Shown in pieces: positions 5,885 to 13,593 of a stretch of 17,560 nt of DNA. This DNA is from a bacterium UBA2214. Its GTDB lineage: Bacteria; Zhuqueibacterota; Zhuqueibacteria; Residuimicrobiales; Residuimicrobiaceae. Under the pieces are notes generated by a model. That model was not told the origin of the DNA. It ran no database searches and saw only the letters and a program-made list of their open reading frames with translations. Location: contig DCUM01000092.1 in assembly GCA_002327255.1 (NCBI GenBank), forward strand, positions 1 through 17,560, in the 5' to 3' direction. Made by a program: the position numbers and the translations under genes. The stretch's first letter is position 1, and each line of letters opens with the position of its first letter.

Positions 5885-7927
5885 ATGCACACCTTCAAAT
5901 TTCAATGGGTTCTTTTTCCAGGGCGGTCCGCTTTGCCCGTGCTGGCTGCGCTCTTTCTCGCGCTCCCCATGCTCCATGCCGCCGATTATGTCACCGTCAA
6001 CCAGGCCGGTTACCTGCCGCAGCAGTCCAAACGGGCTCTGGTCACCACAGCCGCAGACAGCTTTCACCTCGTCGATCAGAATTCCAGCCAGATCGTTTAC
6101 CGGGGCGCGTTGACGCAGCGCGCGGTGCTGGACGCGGCCACGGGCATGAATGTCTGGGAGGCTGATTTCAGCGTCTGGCGTGCCCCCGGCACGTTTATCA
6201 TCAATGTGCCCGGCATCGGCAAATCGCACCCGTTCACCATCCAAAATTCCGCCTATGTCAACCTCGCCAGGGCGTCGCTCAAGGCTTTTTATTTTCAGCG
6301 CTGCGGCATGGATTTGTCCCCCTATGATGCAGGGGTGTATACACACACCAGGTGTCACACCCAGGATGGCTGGCTGCACAGCAGCAGCGGCGAGAGTGGC
6401 GTTGTCAAATCTGCCGGCGGCTGGCATGACGCCGGTGATTACGGCAAGTACGTGGTCAATGCGGGTGTCAGCGTCGGCACCCTGCTCCTCGCCTATGAAA
6501 CCTTCCCGGACCGCTTTGCAGCGGATAACCTCAAAATCAGGGAGAGCGGCAACGGCGTCCCCGATCTGCTGGATGAGGTGCAGTACGAACTGCGCTGGCT
6601 GCTGACCATGCAAAGAGCGGACGGCCCGGTGTATCACAAGCTGACGCGCGAGAATTTCGCGCCCTTCATCATGCCGCAAAAAGACACGGAAAAGCGCTAT
6701 CTCATGCCCGTTTCCAGCACGGCGACGGCAGATTTCGCCGCCATGATGGCCCAGGCCGGCCGTATCTACCGTTCCGTATCGCCAGCCTTTGCGGACTCGT
6801 GCCTCTCCGCCGCGCAAAAAGCCTGGAACTGGCTCGGCAATAATCCCGGCATCGTCCCGGCAGGCGGCTTCAGGAACCCGGTCGGCGTGGCCACCGGCGA
6901 ATACGGCGACGGCAACGACCGTGATGAGCGGCTGTGGGCGGCTGCCGAGCTGTGGCGCAGCACCGGGGAGAGCGCGTACGAGACCTATTACCTTGATAAC
7001 TATCAATCGCAAAATCTATTCCAGTCGGAGATGTCCTGGGGCAGTGTCGCGCCCATGGCGCATCTCGCTTATCTGCTGGCCCCGCAGGATATGGGGAACG
7101 CCACGGCCCTGCAAACACTGCGCACAAACTTGCACCAATACGCTGCCACCCTGCTGGCCCAGGCCGAACAGAGCGGCTTCCGCGTGCTGCTCAAACCGGG
7201 CGAGTACAACTGGGGCAGCAATTCGCGCCCCCTCAACCGTGCGATCCTGCTCATCCTGGCGGCCAGGACGGGTGCTGACGAAGCTTTCATCCATGCGGCG
7301 CTGGATCAACTGCACTATGTCATGGGTCGCAACGGCCTCAACTTCTGTTTCGTCAGCGGCACCAACGCCTTCAGCCTGAAGAATCCGCACCATCGGCCCT
7401 CGGCCGCGGATAACATCAGGGAGCCCCTGCCGGGCATGCTCTCCGGCGGCCCCAACCAATATCTCCAGGATGATATTCTCAAGGCCCGATTCAATGCCTC
7501 CACGCCCCCGGCTTTGTGCTTTGTGGATCATGTGGACAGTTACGCGGGCAACGAGATCGCCATCAACTGGAACGCGCCGCTGGCCTTTGTCGCCGGTTAT
7601 TTCGCGGCGGATACCAGCACCACCGCCATCGGCCGGCGCAAAGAGGCGCTCCCGCAAACCTTTGCTCTGGGTCAAAATTATCCCAATCCTTTCAACGCGG
7701 CCACCACCATTCCCTTCTATCTCTCCCGATCAGGGCCGGTGAAACTGGAAATATTCAACCTGCAGGGTGAAAAACTGGAGATCAGAGATTTGGGGATGCG
7801 GAGCGCCGGTGCCCATCGCGTTTCCTGGCAGCCGCAAATTCCCAGCGGCATCTATTACTGCCGCATTCAGATCGAACATCCGGCGCCGTCCTGCTCCAAC
7901 CTCACCAAAATGGTGCTGGTGCGATGA
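5885..7927 (+). CDS. GH9 endoglucanase (cellulase) with C-terminal sorting domain
   Basis: The 680-residue secreted protein belongs to glycoside hydrolase family 9, inverting enzymes that cut beta-1,4-glucan. A signal peptide (about 1-32) precedes an N-terminal Ig-like domain of the CelD_N type (about 34-120) and the (alpha/alpha)6 catalytic domain (about 125-575). Catalytic motifs are GGWHDAGDYGKY (178-189, with D182/D185 as base pair), NPHHRPSAAD (500-509) and the general acid E557 in GNEIAINWN. Residues about 590-680 form a sorting domain (NYPNPFN at 598-604, end KMVLVR), implying export to the surface or medium by a type IX-like route. The ATG at 5885 has a poor ribosome site but follows the predicted sigma-54 start by 34 bases. 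Its stop overlaps the next gene's ATG by four bases, so the two are coupled. Substrate (cellulose, mixed-linkage glucan or another beta-1,4-glucan) is not determined by sequence. Confidence 0.93.
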   Translation: MHTFKFQWVLFPGRSALPVLAALFLALPMLHAADYVTVNQAGYLPQQSKRALVTTAADSFHLVDQNSSQIVYRGALTQRAVLDAATGMNVWEADFSVWRAPGTFIINVPGIGKSHPFTIQNSAYVNLARASLKAFYFQRCGMDLSPYDAGVYTHTRCHTQDGWLHSSSGESGVVKSAGGWHDAGDYGKYVVNAGVSVGTLLLAYETFPDRFAADNLKIRESGNGVPDLLDEVQYELRWLLTMQRADGPVYHKLTRENFAPFIMPQKDTEKRYLMPVSSTATADFAAMMAQAGRIYRSVSPAFADSCLSAAQKAWNWLGNNPGIVPAGGFRNPVGVATGEYGDGNDRDERLWAAAELWRSTGESAYETYYLDNYQSQNLFQSEMSWGSVAPMAHLAYLLAPQDMGNATALQTLRTNLHQYAATLLAQAEQSGFRVLLKPGEYNWGSNSRPLNRAILLILAARTGADEAFIHAALDQLHYVMGRNGLNFCFVSGTNAFSLKNPHHRPSAADNIREPLPGMLSGGPNQYLQDDILKARFNASTPPALCFVDHVDSYAGNEIAINWNAPLAFVAGYFAADTSTTAIGRRKEALPQTFALGQNYPNPFNAATTIPFYLSRSGPVKLEIFNLQGEKLEIRDLGMRSAGAHRVSWQPQIPSGIYYCRIQIEHPAPSCSNLTKMVLVR

Positions 7928-10914
7928 GATTGCTGAAGGGCGTGATTTTCACCGCGGTATTTGTGGTCCTCCTTTGCACGGTAGCGGCGCCAGCGCAGAA
8001 CTTCGCCAACGGATTTCCGTTCGCCCTGCCGGCGCAGGACAGCAGCCGGCAGTTTTTCATGCCCCATTTCCCGGCGCGCAGCATTGCCGCGGATGAATTT
8101 GTCACCGTCGACGGCCGGGGGCATTTTGCCGTCAAGGGGGAACGCATCCGTTTCTGGGGCACCAACTGCGGCGCCGATGGCGCCTTTCCCGGCACCACCC
8201 AATCGCCCTTCATCGCCGCGCGGCTGCGCAAGATGGGTTTCAATCTGGTGCGCATGCACCACCTCGACAATCCCTGGAGTAATTACAGTCTCTTTGAACG
8301 CCATTCCGATACCCGTCATCTCAATGCCACCATGCTGACCCGCTGGGAAAAATTCATTTATGAACTGAAGAAGAATGGCATTTACGCCAATGTCAACCTG
8401 CACGTCAGCCGCACATTCAGCAGCCAGGATGGCGTAGTCGATGCCGACTCCATCGTCGACTATGGCAAAGCGGTCAGCTACATCGATCAATCTTTGTGGC
8501 CGCTCTATAAAGAGTACGCGCGCCAGCTCCTGACCCATCTCAATCCCTTCACGCAGACGCGCCTGGTGGATGACCCGGTCATGGCCATGGTGGAGATCAC
8601 CAATGAAAACTCGCTGTATCGCTGGTGGCGCGACGGCCATCTCAAACCCTTCAACGAGGGCGGCAGGCTGACGCTGCGCCACGCGCGCCTTCTGGATCAA
8701 CAGTGGCAGGCGTTTCTGCGCCGCAAATACGCCACCACGGTGGCCTTGCAGGCAGCGTGGCAGCAGGGCGCGCGCGATGGCAGCGCCCGGGAATTGATCA
8801 AGGACGGCGGTTTTGAAAGGGGCCAGCTGATGCAGAACTGGCAACTGGAACGGCATGAGGGCGCCAAAGCCGACATGGGCAACGAGGTTTCCCAGCCTTT
8901 TCAGGGCCTGCTGGCCGCCAGGGTGAACGTCACCAGCGCGACCGCAACCGGCTGGCATGTGCAGTGGAAACAGGTCGGCTTTACCATCGAAAAAGACTCG
9001 CTCTACACCGTCACCTTCGCCGCCCGCGCCCACGACACACGCTCCATCTCGGTCACCGTGATGCGCGATAATTCGCCCTGGACCACCTATGGCGGCGGCA
9101 ACTTTCAGCTCACGGCCCAATGGCAACGCTTCTCCTTCACCTTTCGCGCCCCGGAGACCTGTCTCAGCCAATCGCGCCTCTCGTTCGGACTGGGCGCGGA
9201 GACGGGCACCTATTGGTTCGACGTTATCTCGGTGCAGCCGGCTTCGATTCACGGCCTGCTGGCTGCTGAATCCCTGGAGGCGGGCACGGTCGGGCGCAAC
9301 GACTATAACCGCTGCGTGGCCTTTTCCGATGCGCGCGTGGCGGATCTGAGTGCTTTTTACGTCAAGGTGCAGGATGATTTTTTCGCCGAAATGGCCCGTT
9401 TTCTGAAACAGGAACTGGGCGTGCGCGTTCCCATCACCGGCACCAACTGGAATGTCGGTCCCGGCGATATCGTGGTGCAGAGCAAACTGGATTATATCGA
9501 TAACCACGCTTACTGGGATCATCCCCATTTTCCCAACGAGCCCTGGTCTTCGTATGACTGGAGCATCAGCAACACGCCCATGGTGCAGTCGCCGGATGGC
9601 GGTTCCATCGCCCGCGTCCTGAATGCGGTGGCTGTGGCGGGGAAGCCCTTCACCATCAGCGAGTACAATCACTGTTTTCCCAACCGTTATCAATCCGAGG
9701 GGCCTGTCTTTCTGGTCAGCTATGCGGCGCTGCACGATGCCGACGGCATCATGATGTTCGATAACGGCGGCAGCAATGACCACTTTGAGAGCGATTTCAT
9801 CGACAGCTATTTCGGCATTCACCGCAACACGGCGATGATGTCGCTGATGCCCTCGTGCGCCCAGGCGTTCCGGCAGGGGTATATCGCCCCGGCGCGGCAA
9901 ACGATCGGCCTGGCGTTGAGCGAATCCGATGTGCTGCTCTTGCCCAAAAGCGACACGGGCGACTGGCAGGGGCCGGCGCTGACCCCGCCACAGCTCTCCC
10001 TGCAGCATAAGGTGCGTTATGAAACTTTTCAGGCGGCAATGCCTTTCTCGGCTCTTTCTCTGCCGCCAACGCCGCTGCCTCCCTATGTCAGCGATACCGA
10101 AGAGATCACCTGGAATCCAGCCGGTCTGCTGCAGACCATCACCCCGCGTTTCCTCGCCTTCACCGGGCTGCTGCAGCAATTCACCGGCGCGCAGATGGGA
10201 GATCTGCAATTGATCAGCGCCGACGGGTTTGCCACCTGTACCTGGCTCTCCCTCGACGGCGAGCCGCTGTCGCAGGCCGACATCTCGCTGCTTACCCTGT
10301 CAACCCGTGCACAGAACAGCGGCATGGTCTGGGATGGCATCCACACCGTGCATGGCCGTTGGGGTGTGGCGCCCACGCTGATGGCGCCCGTGCGGCTGGA
10401 ATTGATGCTGTCCATTCAGGCCGATTCCATCCGCATCCATGCGCTCGACACCCGGGGCAACCGCTTGTGGAATTTCCGCACCATCACGCCATCAGCCCCG
10501 GGCCGGTTCCGGGTGATTCTGGATCAAAGCGTTGACAAAACCGTCTGGTACGGCATCGAACGTTTGGGTGACAGCAGCAACGTGGGCACGCCCGGGGACG
10601 GGGTGCCCGGTGTATTCGCTTTGCCCGCCAGCTATCCCAATCCTTTTCTGCAGCCGGGTTCTTCTGCAGCCGTGCAGATTCCTTTCGAGATTCCAGCCAG
10701 GGGAAAAGTACAGCTTGTGGTCTATGATGTCCTGGGACGTCGGGTGCGCACTCTCTGCCAGGGCCAGATGGAGCACGGCCGCCACATCCAGCGCTGGAAT
10801 GGGCGGGATGACCGGGAGCGTGCGGTGGCCGATGGGGTCTATTTTTATGTGCTTGATTTTTCAAACACGGATGTCCATTTGCAGCGCAGCGCCAAGATGA
10901 TGATCATGAAATGA
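7924..10914 (+). CDS. Clan GH-A (GH5-like) secreted glycosidase with a carbohydrate-binding domain inserted in the barrel
   Basis: The 996-residue protein has a signal peptide (about 1-24). A TIM-barrel first half (about 65-288) includes FWGTNCG (77-83), VRMHHLD (109-115) and the strand-4 motif EITNEN with likely acid/base E228. The barrel resumes at about 440-650 with likely nucleophile E580 in FTISEYNH and a strand-8-like GIMMFDNGG (608-616). Between them, about 290-438, lies a beta-sandwich resembling CBM4/9-type domains (LIKDGGFE... YWFDVISVQ), so the binding module interrupts the barrel. Residues about 660-890 are beta-rich without a name I can support. The sorting domain is about 895-996 (SYPNPF at 903-908, end KMMIMK). 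The acid/base and nucleophile positions fit retaining clan GH-A enzymes; GH5 is closest by feel but another GH-A family is possible. It overlaps the GH9 stop by four bases and is almost certainly co-expressed. Confidence 0.82.
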   Translation: MRLLKGVIFTAVFVVLLCTVAAPAQNFANGFPFALPAQDSSRQFFMPHFPARSIAADEFVTVDGRGHFAVKGERIRFWGTNCGADGAFPGTTQSPFIAARLRKMGFNLVRMHHLDNPWSNYSLFERHSDTRHLNATMLTRWEKFIYELKKNGIYANVNLHVSRTFSSQDGVVDADSIVDYGKAVSYIDQSLWPLYKEYARQLLTHLNPFTQTRLVDDPVMAMVEITNENSLYRWWRDGHLKPFNEGGRLTLRHARLLDQQWQAFLRRKYATTVALQAAWQQGARDGSARELIKDGGFERGQLMQNWQLERHEGAKADMGNEVSQPFQGLLAARVNVTSATATGWHVQWKQVGFTIEKDSLYTVTFAARAHDTRSISVTVMRDNSPWTTYGGGNFQLTAQWQRFSFTFRAPETCLSQSRLSFGLGAETGTYWFDVISVQPASIHGLLAAESLEAGTVGRNDYNRCVAFSDARVADLSAFYVKVQDDFFAEMARFLKQELGVRVPITGTNWNVGPGDIVVQSKLDYIDNHAYWDHPHFPNEPWSSYDWSISNTPMVQSPDGGSIARVLNAVAVAGKPFTISEYNHCFPNRYQSEGPVFLVSYAALHDADGIMMFDNGGSNDHFESDFIDSYFGIHRNTAMMSLMPSCAQAFRQGYIAPARQTIGLALSESDVLLLPKSDTGDWQGPALTPPQLSLQHKVRYETFQAAMPFSALSLPPTPLPPYVSDTEEITWNPAGLLQTITPRFLAFTGLLQQFTGAQMGDLQLISADGFATCTWLSLDGEPLSQADISLLTLSTRAQNSGMVWDGIHTVHGRWGVAPTLMAPVRLELMLSIQADSIRIHALDTRGNRLWNFRTITPSAPGRFRVILDQSVDKTVWYGIERLGDSSNVGTPGDGVPGVFALPASYPNPFLQPGSSAAVQIPFEIPARGKVQLVVYDVLGRRVRTLCQGQMEHGRHIQRWNGRDDRERAVADGVYFYVLDFSNTDVHLQRSAKMMIMK

Positions 10915-11097
10915 GCCCGATATTCAATCCATCCGGTTCAGGTTTATGCGCCGTGCCGCAAAACAGGTGCGGGTGGAGGTTAAAGGATTCTTATTCACCT
11001 CGGCGCTTGCAGCAATTATCAGGTTTTCCCCTATCCGGCGCCTCACGACGCCCTGGGCGGTGAATGATTCAGACGAAGACAAACAAGGAGTGACAAG

Positions 11098-13332
11098 ATG
11101 AAATGGTCTCAGATCCTCTTCCTGGTGCTCGTAATCACCGGCGTCACGCTGGCGCAGAGTGATATCGATGCAAAGGTTGACCAGTTGCTGAACGAGATGA
11201 CGGTTGCGGAAAAAGTCGGTCAAATGACGCAAATCGCCATTGATTTCATCAGCAATGCGGGAGAAGCGCAGGGCCAGGATGCGTTGCAACTGGATCCCGC
11301 CCGCATGGAACTGGTGATCCAGAAATATCATGTGGGTTCGATATTGAATGTCGGCACCCATGCGCACAGCGTCGCGAAATGGCACGAGATCATCACAGCG
11401 ATTCAGGACATGGCGCTGCAGAAAACCCGGCTCAGGATTCCTGTCATCTATGGCATCGACGCTGTCCATGGCGCCAATTACACCAGGGATGCCACCCTGT
11501 TCCCGCAGGCCATCTCCATGGCCGCCACCTGGAACCCCGAGCTGCTGAAAAAGACCGCCGAGATCACGGCACTGGAGACGCGCGCTTCGGGCATTCCCTG
11601 GAATTTCAATCCGGTGCTCGACAGCGGCCGCCAGCCTTTGTGGCCGCGACTCTGGGAGACTTTCGGTGAAGACGCCTATCTGGCCAGCATCCTCGGTGTG
11701 GCGTACGTCAAGGGACTCGAAGGAGACTCCAATGACATCTCGGCGCCGGATAAAGTGGCCGCCTGCCTCAAACACTATATCGGTTACGGCACGCCGGTGA
11801 CGGGCAAGGATCGCACGCCCGCCTGGATTCCGGATCACTACCTGCGGCAGTACCATCTGCCCCCCTATGCGGCGGCCATCGCCGCCGGCGCCCATACGCT
11901 CATGCCCAATTCCGGAGATGTCAACGGCGTGCCGGTGCATGCCAGCCACTATCTGCTCACCGAGCTGCTGCGCGGTGAATTGGGATTCGAAGGCGTGGTG
12001 ATCAGCGATTGGGCCGACATCACCAATCTCCATACACGGCATCGCGTCGCCGCCAACAACAAGGAAGCCGTGCGCCTGGCGGTCATGGCAGGCGTCGATA
12101 TGAGTATGGTGCCGACGGACTTGAGCTTCCCCGATGCCCTGATCGAACTGGTTCAGGAGGGCAGCGTCCCCATGGAGCGGATCGATGAAGCGGTGCGCAG
12201 AATTCTCACGCTGAAGTACCGGCTTGGACTGTTCGAACGGCCTTATCCCGACAAGTCTCTGCAGGCACAATTTGCCTCGCCGGCCGCTGCCGCGGTGAAT
12301 TTACAGGCCGCCCGGGAGGCGATGATCCTGCTGAAAAACGACAACCGCACCCTGCCGCTGAGAAAGTCGCTCAAGGTGCTCGTCACCGGTCCCAATGCGG
12401 AGCGACTGTCGCCGCTCAACAGCGGCTGGACCATCACCTGGCAGGGCAACCGCGAAGAGCTCTATCCCAAAGACAAGTGGACCGTGCGCAAGGCGATCGA
12501 GGCCAAGATCGGCAAAGCCAATGTCGCCTATGTGCAAGGCGCCACCGTGGATAGAGAGACGGGCATCGCCGCCGCGGTCAAAGCCGCGAAAAAAGCGGAT
12601 GTGGTCGTGGCCTGTCTGGGCGAAGACGCTTATTGCGAAACCCCGGGCAATATCACCGATTTGACGCTGCCGGAGGCGCAGCTGAACCTGGTCAAGGCCT
12701 TGCAAGCGACGGGCAAACCAGTGGTGTTGGTATTGATAGAGGGACGGCCGCGCATCATTCGCTCCATTGTGGAGGATAGCCGCGCCATTGTGCTGGCCTT
12801 TCTGCCGGGCCTTGAGGGCGGACGCGCCATCGCCGACGTGCTCTTTGGCGACGCCAATCCCGGCGGCAAACTGCCGGTGACCTATCCGCGCCATCCCAAC
12901 GATCTGGTGCTCTACGACCATGTTCTCGCGGAGAACACGGGCGGCACCAGCCGCTACCATCCGCAGTGGCCGTTTGGATTCGGACTCTCCTACACGACCT
13001 TTGCCTACAGCGATCTGCGTCTCGACAAACAGAACGTGCCGCGCGGAGAGACGGTGACGGCACAAATCACCGTGAAGAATACCGGGCAGATGGCGGGCAA
13101 GGAGACAGTGCAGCTCTATCTCAGCGATGTCGTGGCCTCCATCACGCCGCCCAACCGGCGGCTGCAGGGGTTTGAAAAGATCGATCTGGCGCCGGGAGAG
13201 AGCAAAACCGTGTCGTTCACTCTGGGCGAAGCAGCGATGAGCTTTGTGGGTCTGGATGGCAAACCGGTGGTGGAGCCGGGGCAATTCAAAGTGTCGGTGG
13301 GGCATTTGCAGCAAACATTTGAGGTGAAATGA
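11098..13332 (+). CDS. GH3 beta-glucosidase, probably periplasmic
   Basis: The 744-residue protein is a family 3 glycoside hydrolase that releases terminal beta-glucose from oligosaccharides. Signal peptide about 1-20 (cut near LAQ-SD). The (beta/alpha)8 domain carries YGIDAVHG (118-125), CLKHYIGYG (223-231) and the nucleophile D304 in VVISDW. The (alpha/beta)6 domain carries ETPGNITDLTLPEAQ, whose E514 aligns with the acid/base glutamate of plant ExoI-type GH3 enzymes, and GLEGGRAIADVLFGD (571-585). The C-terminus is a fibronectin III-like domain (about 640-743). Unlike the other three glycosidases here it ends at FEVK without a sorting domain, consistent with a periplasmic location. AAGGAG (11085-11090) lies seven bases before the ATG. 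It starts 183 bases after the previous gene with no terminator or sigma-54 promoter seen between, so read-through is likely. Confidence 0.93.
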   Translation: MKWSQILFLVLVITGVTLAQSDIDAKVDQLLNEMTVAEKVGQMTQIAIDFISNAGEAQGQDALQLDPARMELVIQKYHVGSILNVGTHAHSVAKWHEIITAIQDMALQKTRLRIPVIYGIDAVHGANYTRDATLFPQAISMAATWNPELLKKTAEITALETRASGIPWNFNPVLDSGRQPLWPRLWETFGEDAYLASILGVAYVKGLEGDSNDISAPDKVAACLKHYIGYGTPVTGKDRTPAWIPDHYLRQYHLPPYAAAIAAGAHTLMPNSGDVNGVPVHASHYLLTELLRGELGFEGVVISDWADITNLHTRHRVAANNKEAVRLAVMAGVDMSMVPTDLSFPDALIELVQEGSVPMERIDEAVRRILTLKYRLGLFERPYPDKSLQAQFASPAAAAVNLQAAREAMILLKNDNRTLPLRKSLKVLVTGPNAERLSPLNSGWTITWQGNREELYPKDKWTVRKAIEAKIGKANVAYVQGATVDRETGIAAAVKAAKKADVVVACLGEDAYCETPGNITDLTLPEAQLNLVKALQATGKPVVLVLIEGRPRIIRSIVEDSRAIVLAFLPGLEGGRAIADVLFGDANPGGKLPVTYPRHPNDLVLYDHVLAENTGGTSRYHPQWPFGFGLSYTTFAYSDLRLDKQNVPRGETVTAQITVKNTGQMAGKETVQLYLSDVVASITPPNRRLQGFEKIDLAPGESKTVSFTLGEAAMSFVGLDGKPVVEPGQFKVSVGHLQQTFEVK

Positions 13333-13434
13333 ACAGGATTCTCGCGGATCTCTGAGCTTCAGGAGAAAAAAGACCAAGCTGGAGACCCGGAGAAGTACAG
13401 ACACAAGCGACTGAGCCGTGTCACGGCAGGATCA

Positions 13435-13471
13435 TTATTAATTTGATAACGAATGGTTATTATAATAATAA
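13435..13471. promoter_or_regulatory. Paired upstream activator dyads for the symporter promoter
   Basis: Two dyads: TTATTA-ATT-TGATAA (13435-13449, centre 13442) and TTATTA-TAA-TAATAA (13457-13471, centre 13464), centres 22 bp apart. They lie 106 and 84 bp upstream of the -24 GG at 13548-13549, nearly the same geometry as at the GH9 promoter (106 and 83). The surrounding DNA is AT-rich, so the second dyad alone would be unconvincing; the shared phasing is the stronger evidence. Confidence 0.6.
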
Positions 13472-13536
13472 TAATTGGTCCGTGCAGTCCCGGATAAAAA
13501 ATATTAATATATTGTAAATAAAAGAGATAATAATAG

Positions 13537-13562
13537 CGTCATCCTGTGGCATAATTCTTGTA
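13537..13562 (+). promoter_or_regulatory. Sigma-54 (-24/-12) promoter of the symporter gene
   Basis: TGGCATA at 13547-13553 and TTGTA at 13558-13562, with 10 bases between GG and GT, preceded by CGTCATCCT as at the GH9 promoter. The predicted start near 13573 leaves a leader of about 21 bases that contains the GAGAGG ribosome site (13585-13590). This argues that translation begins at ATG 13594 rather than at the TTG inside the -12 box. Confidence 0.7.
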
Positions 13563-13593
13563 TTATTGCCTATATTCCCAAGATGAGAGGCGC

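Noticed and set aside
6994..7010. TTGATA-AC-TATCAA dyad resembling the operator half-sites
   Set aside because: It lies inside the GH9 coding region, has a different spacer, and is single.
5801..7012. 403-residue open frame on the minus strand
   Set aside because: Antisense to the GH9 gene and running across its promoter; the GH9 frame is clearly the real one.
7867..10209. 780-residue open frame on the minus strand
   Set aside because: It lies antisense to the GH-A glycosidase, whose plus-strand frame has a signal peptide, catalytic motifs and a sorting domain. The minus frame resembles no family; long antisense frames are common in GC-rich genes.
13415..13427. GCCGTG-T-CACGGC dyad after the GH3 gene
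   Set aside because: No T-run follows, so not a terminator, and no partner copy was found at the other promoter. Kept only as a possible chance palindrome.
13558..13593. Upstream TTG start for the symporter
   Set aside because: It would start inside the -12 promoter box and add residues with no family match. ATG 13594 has its own ribosome site.
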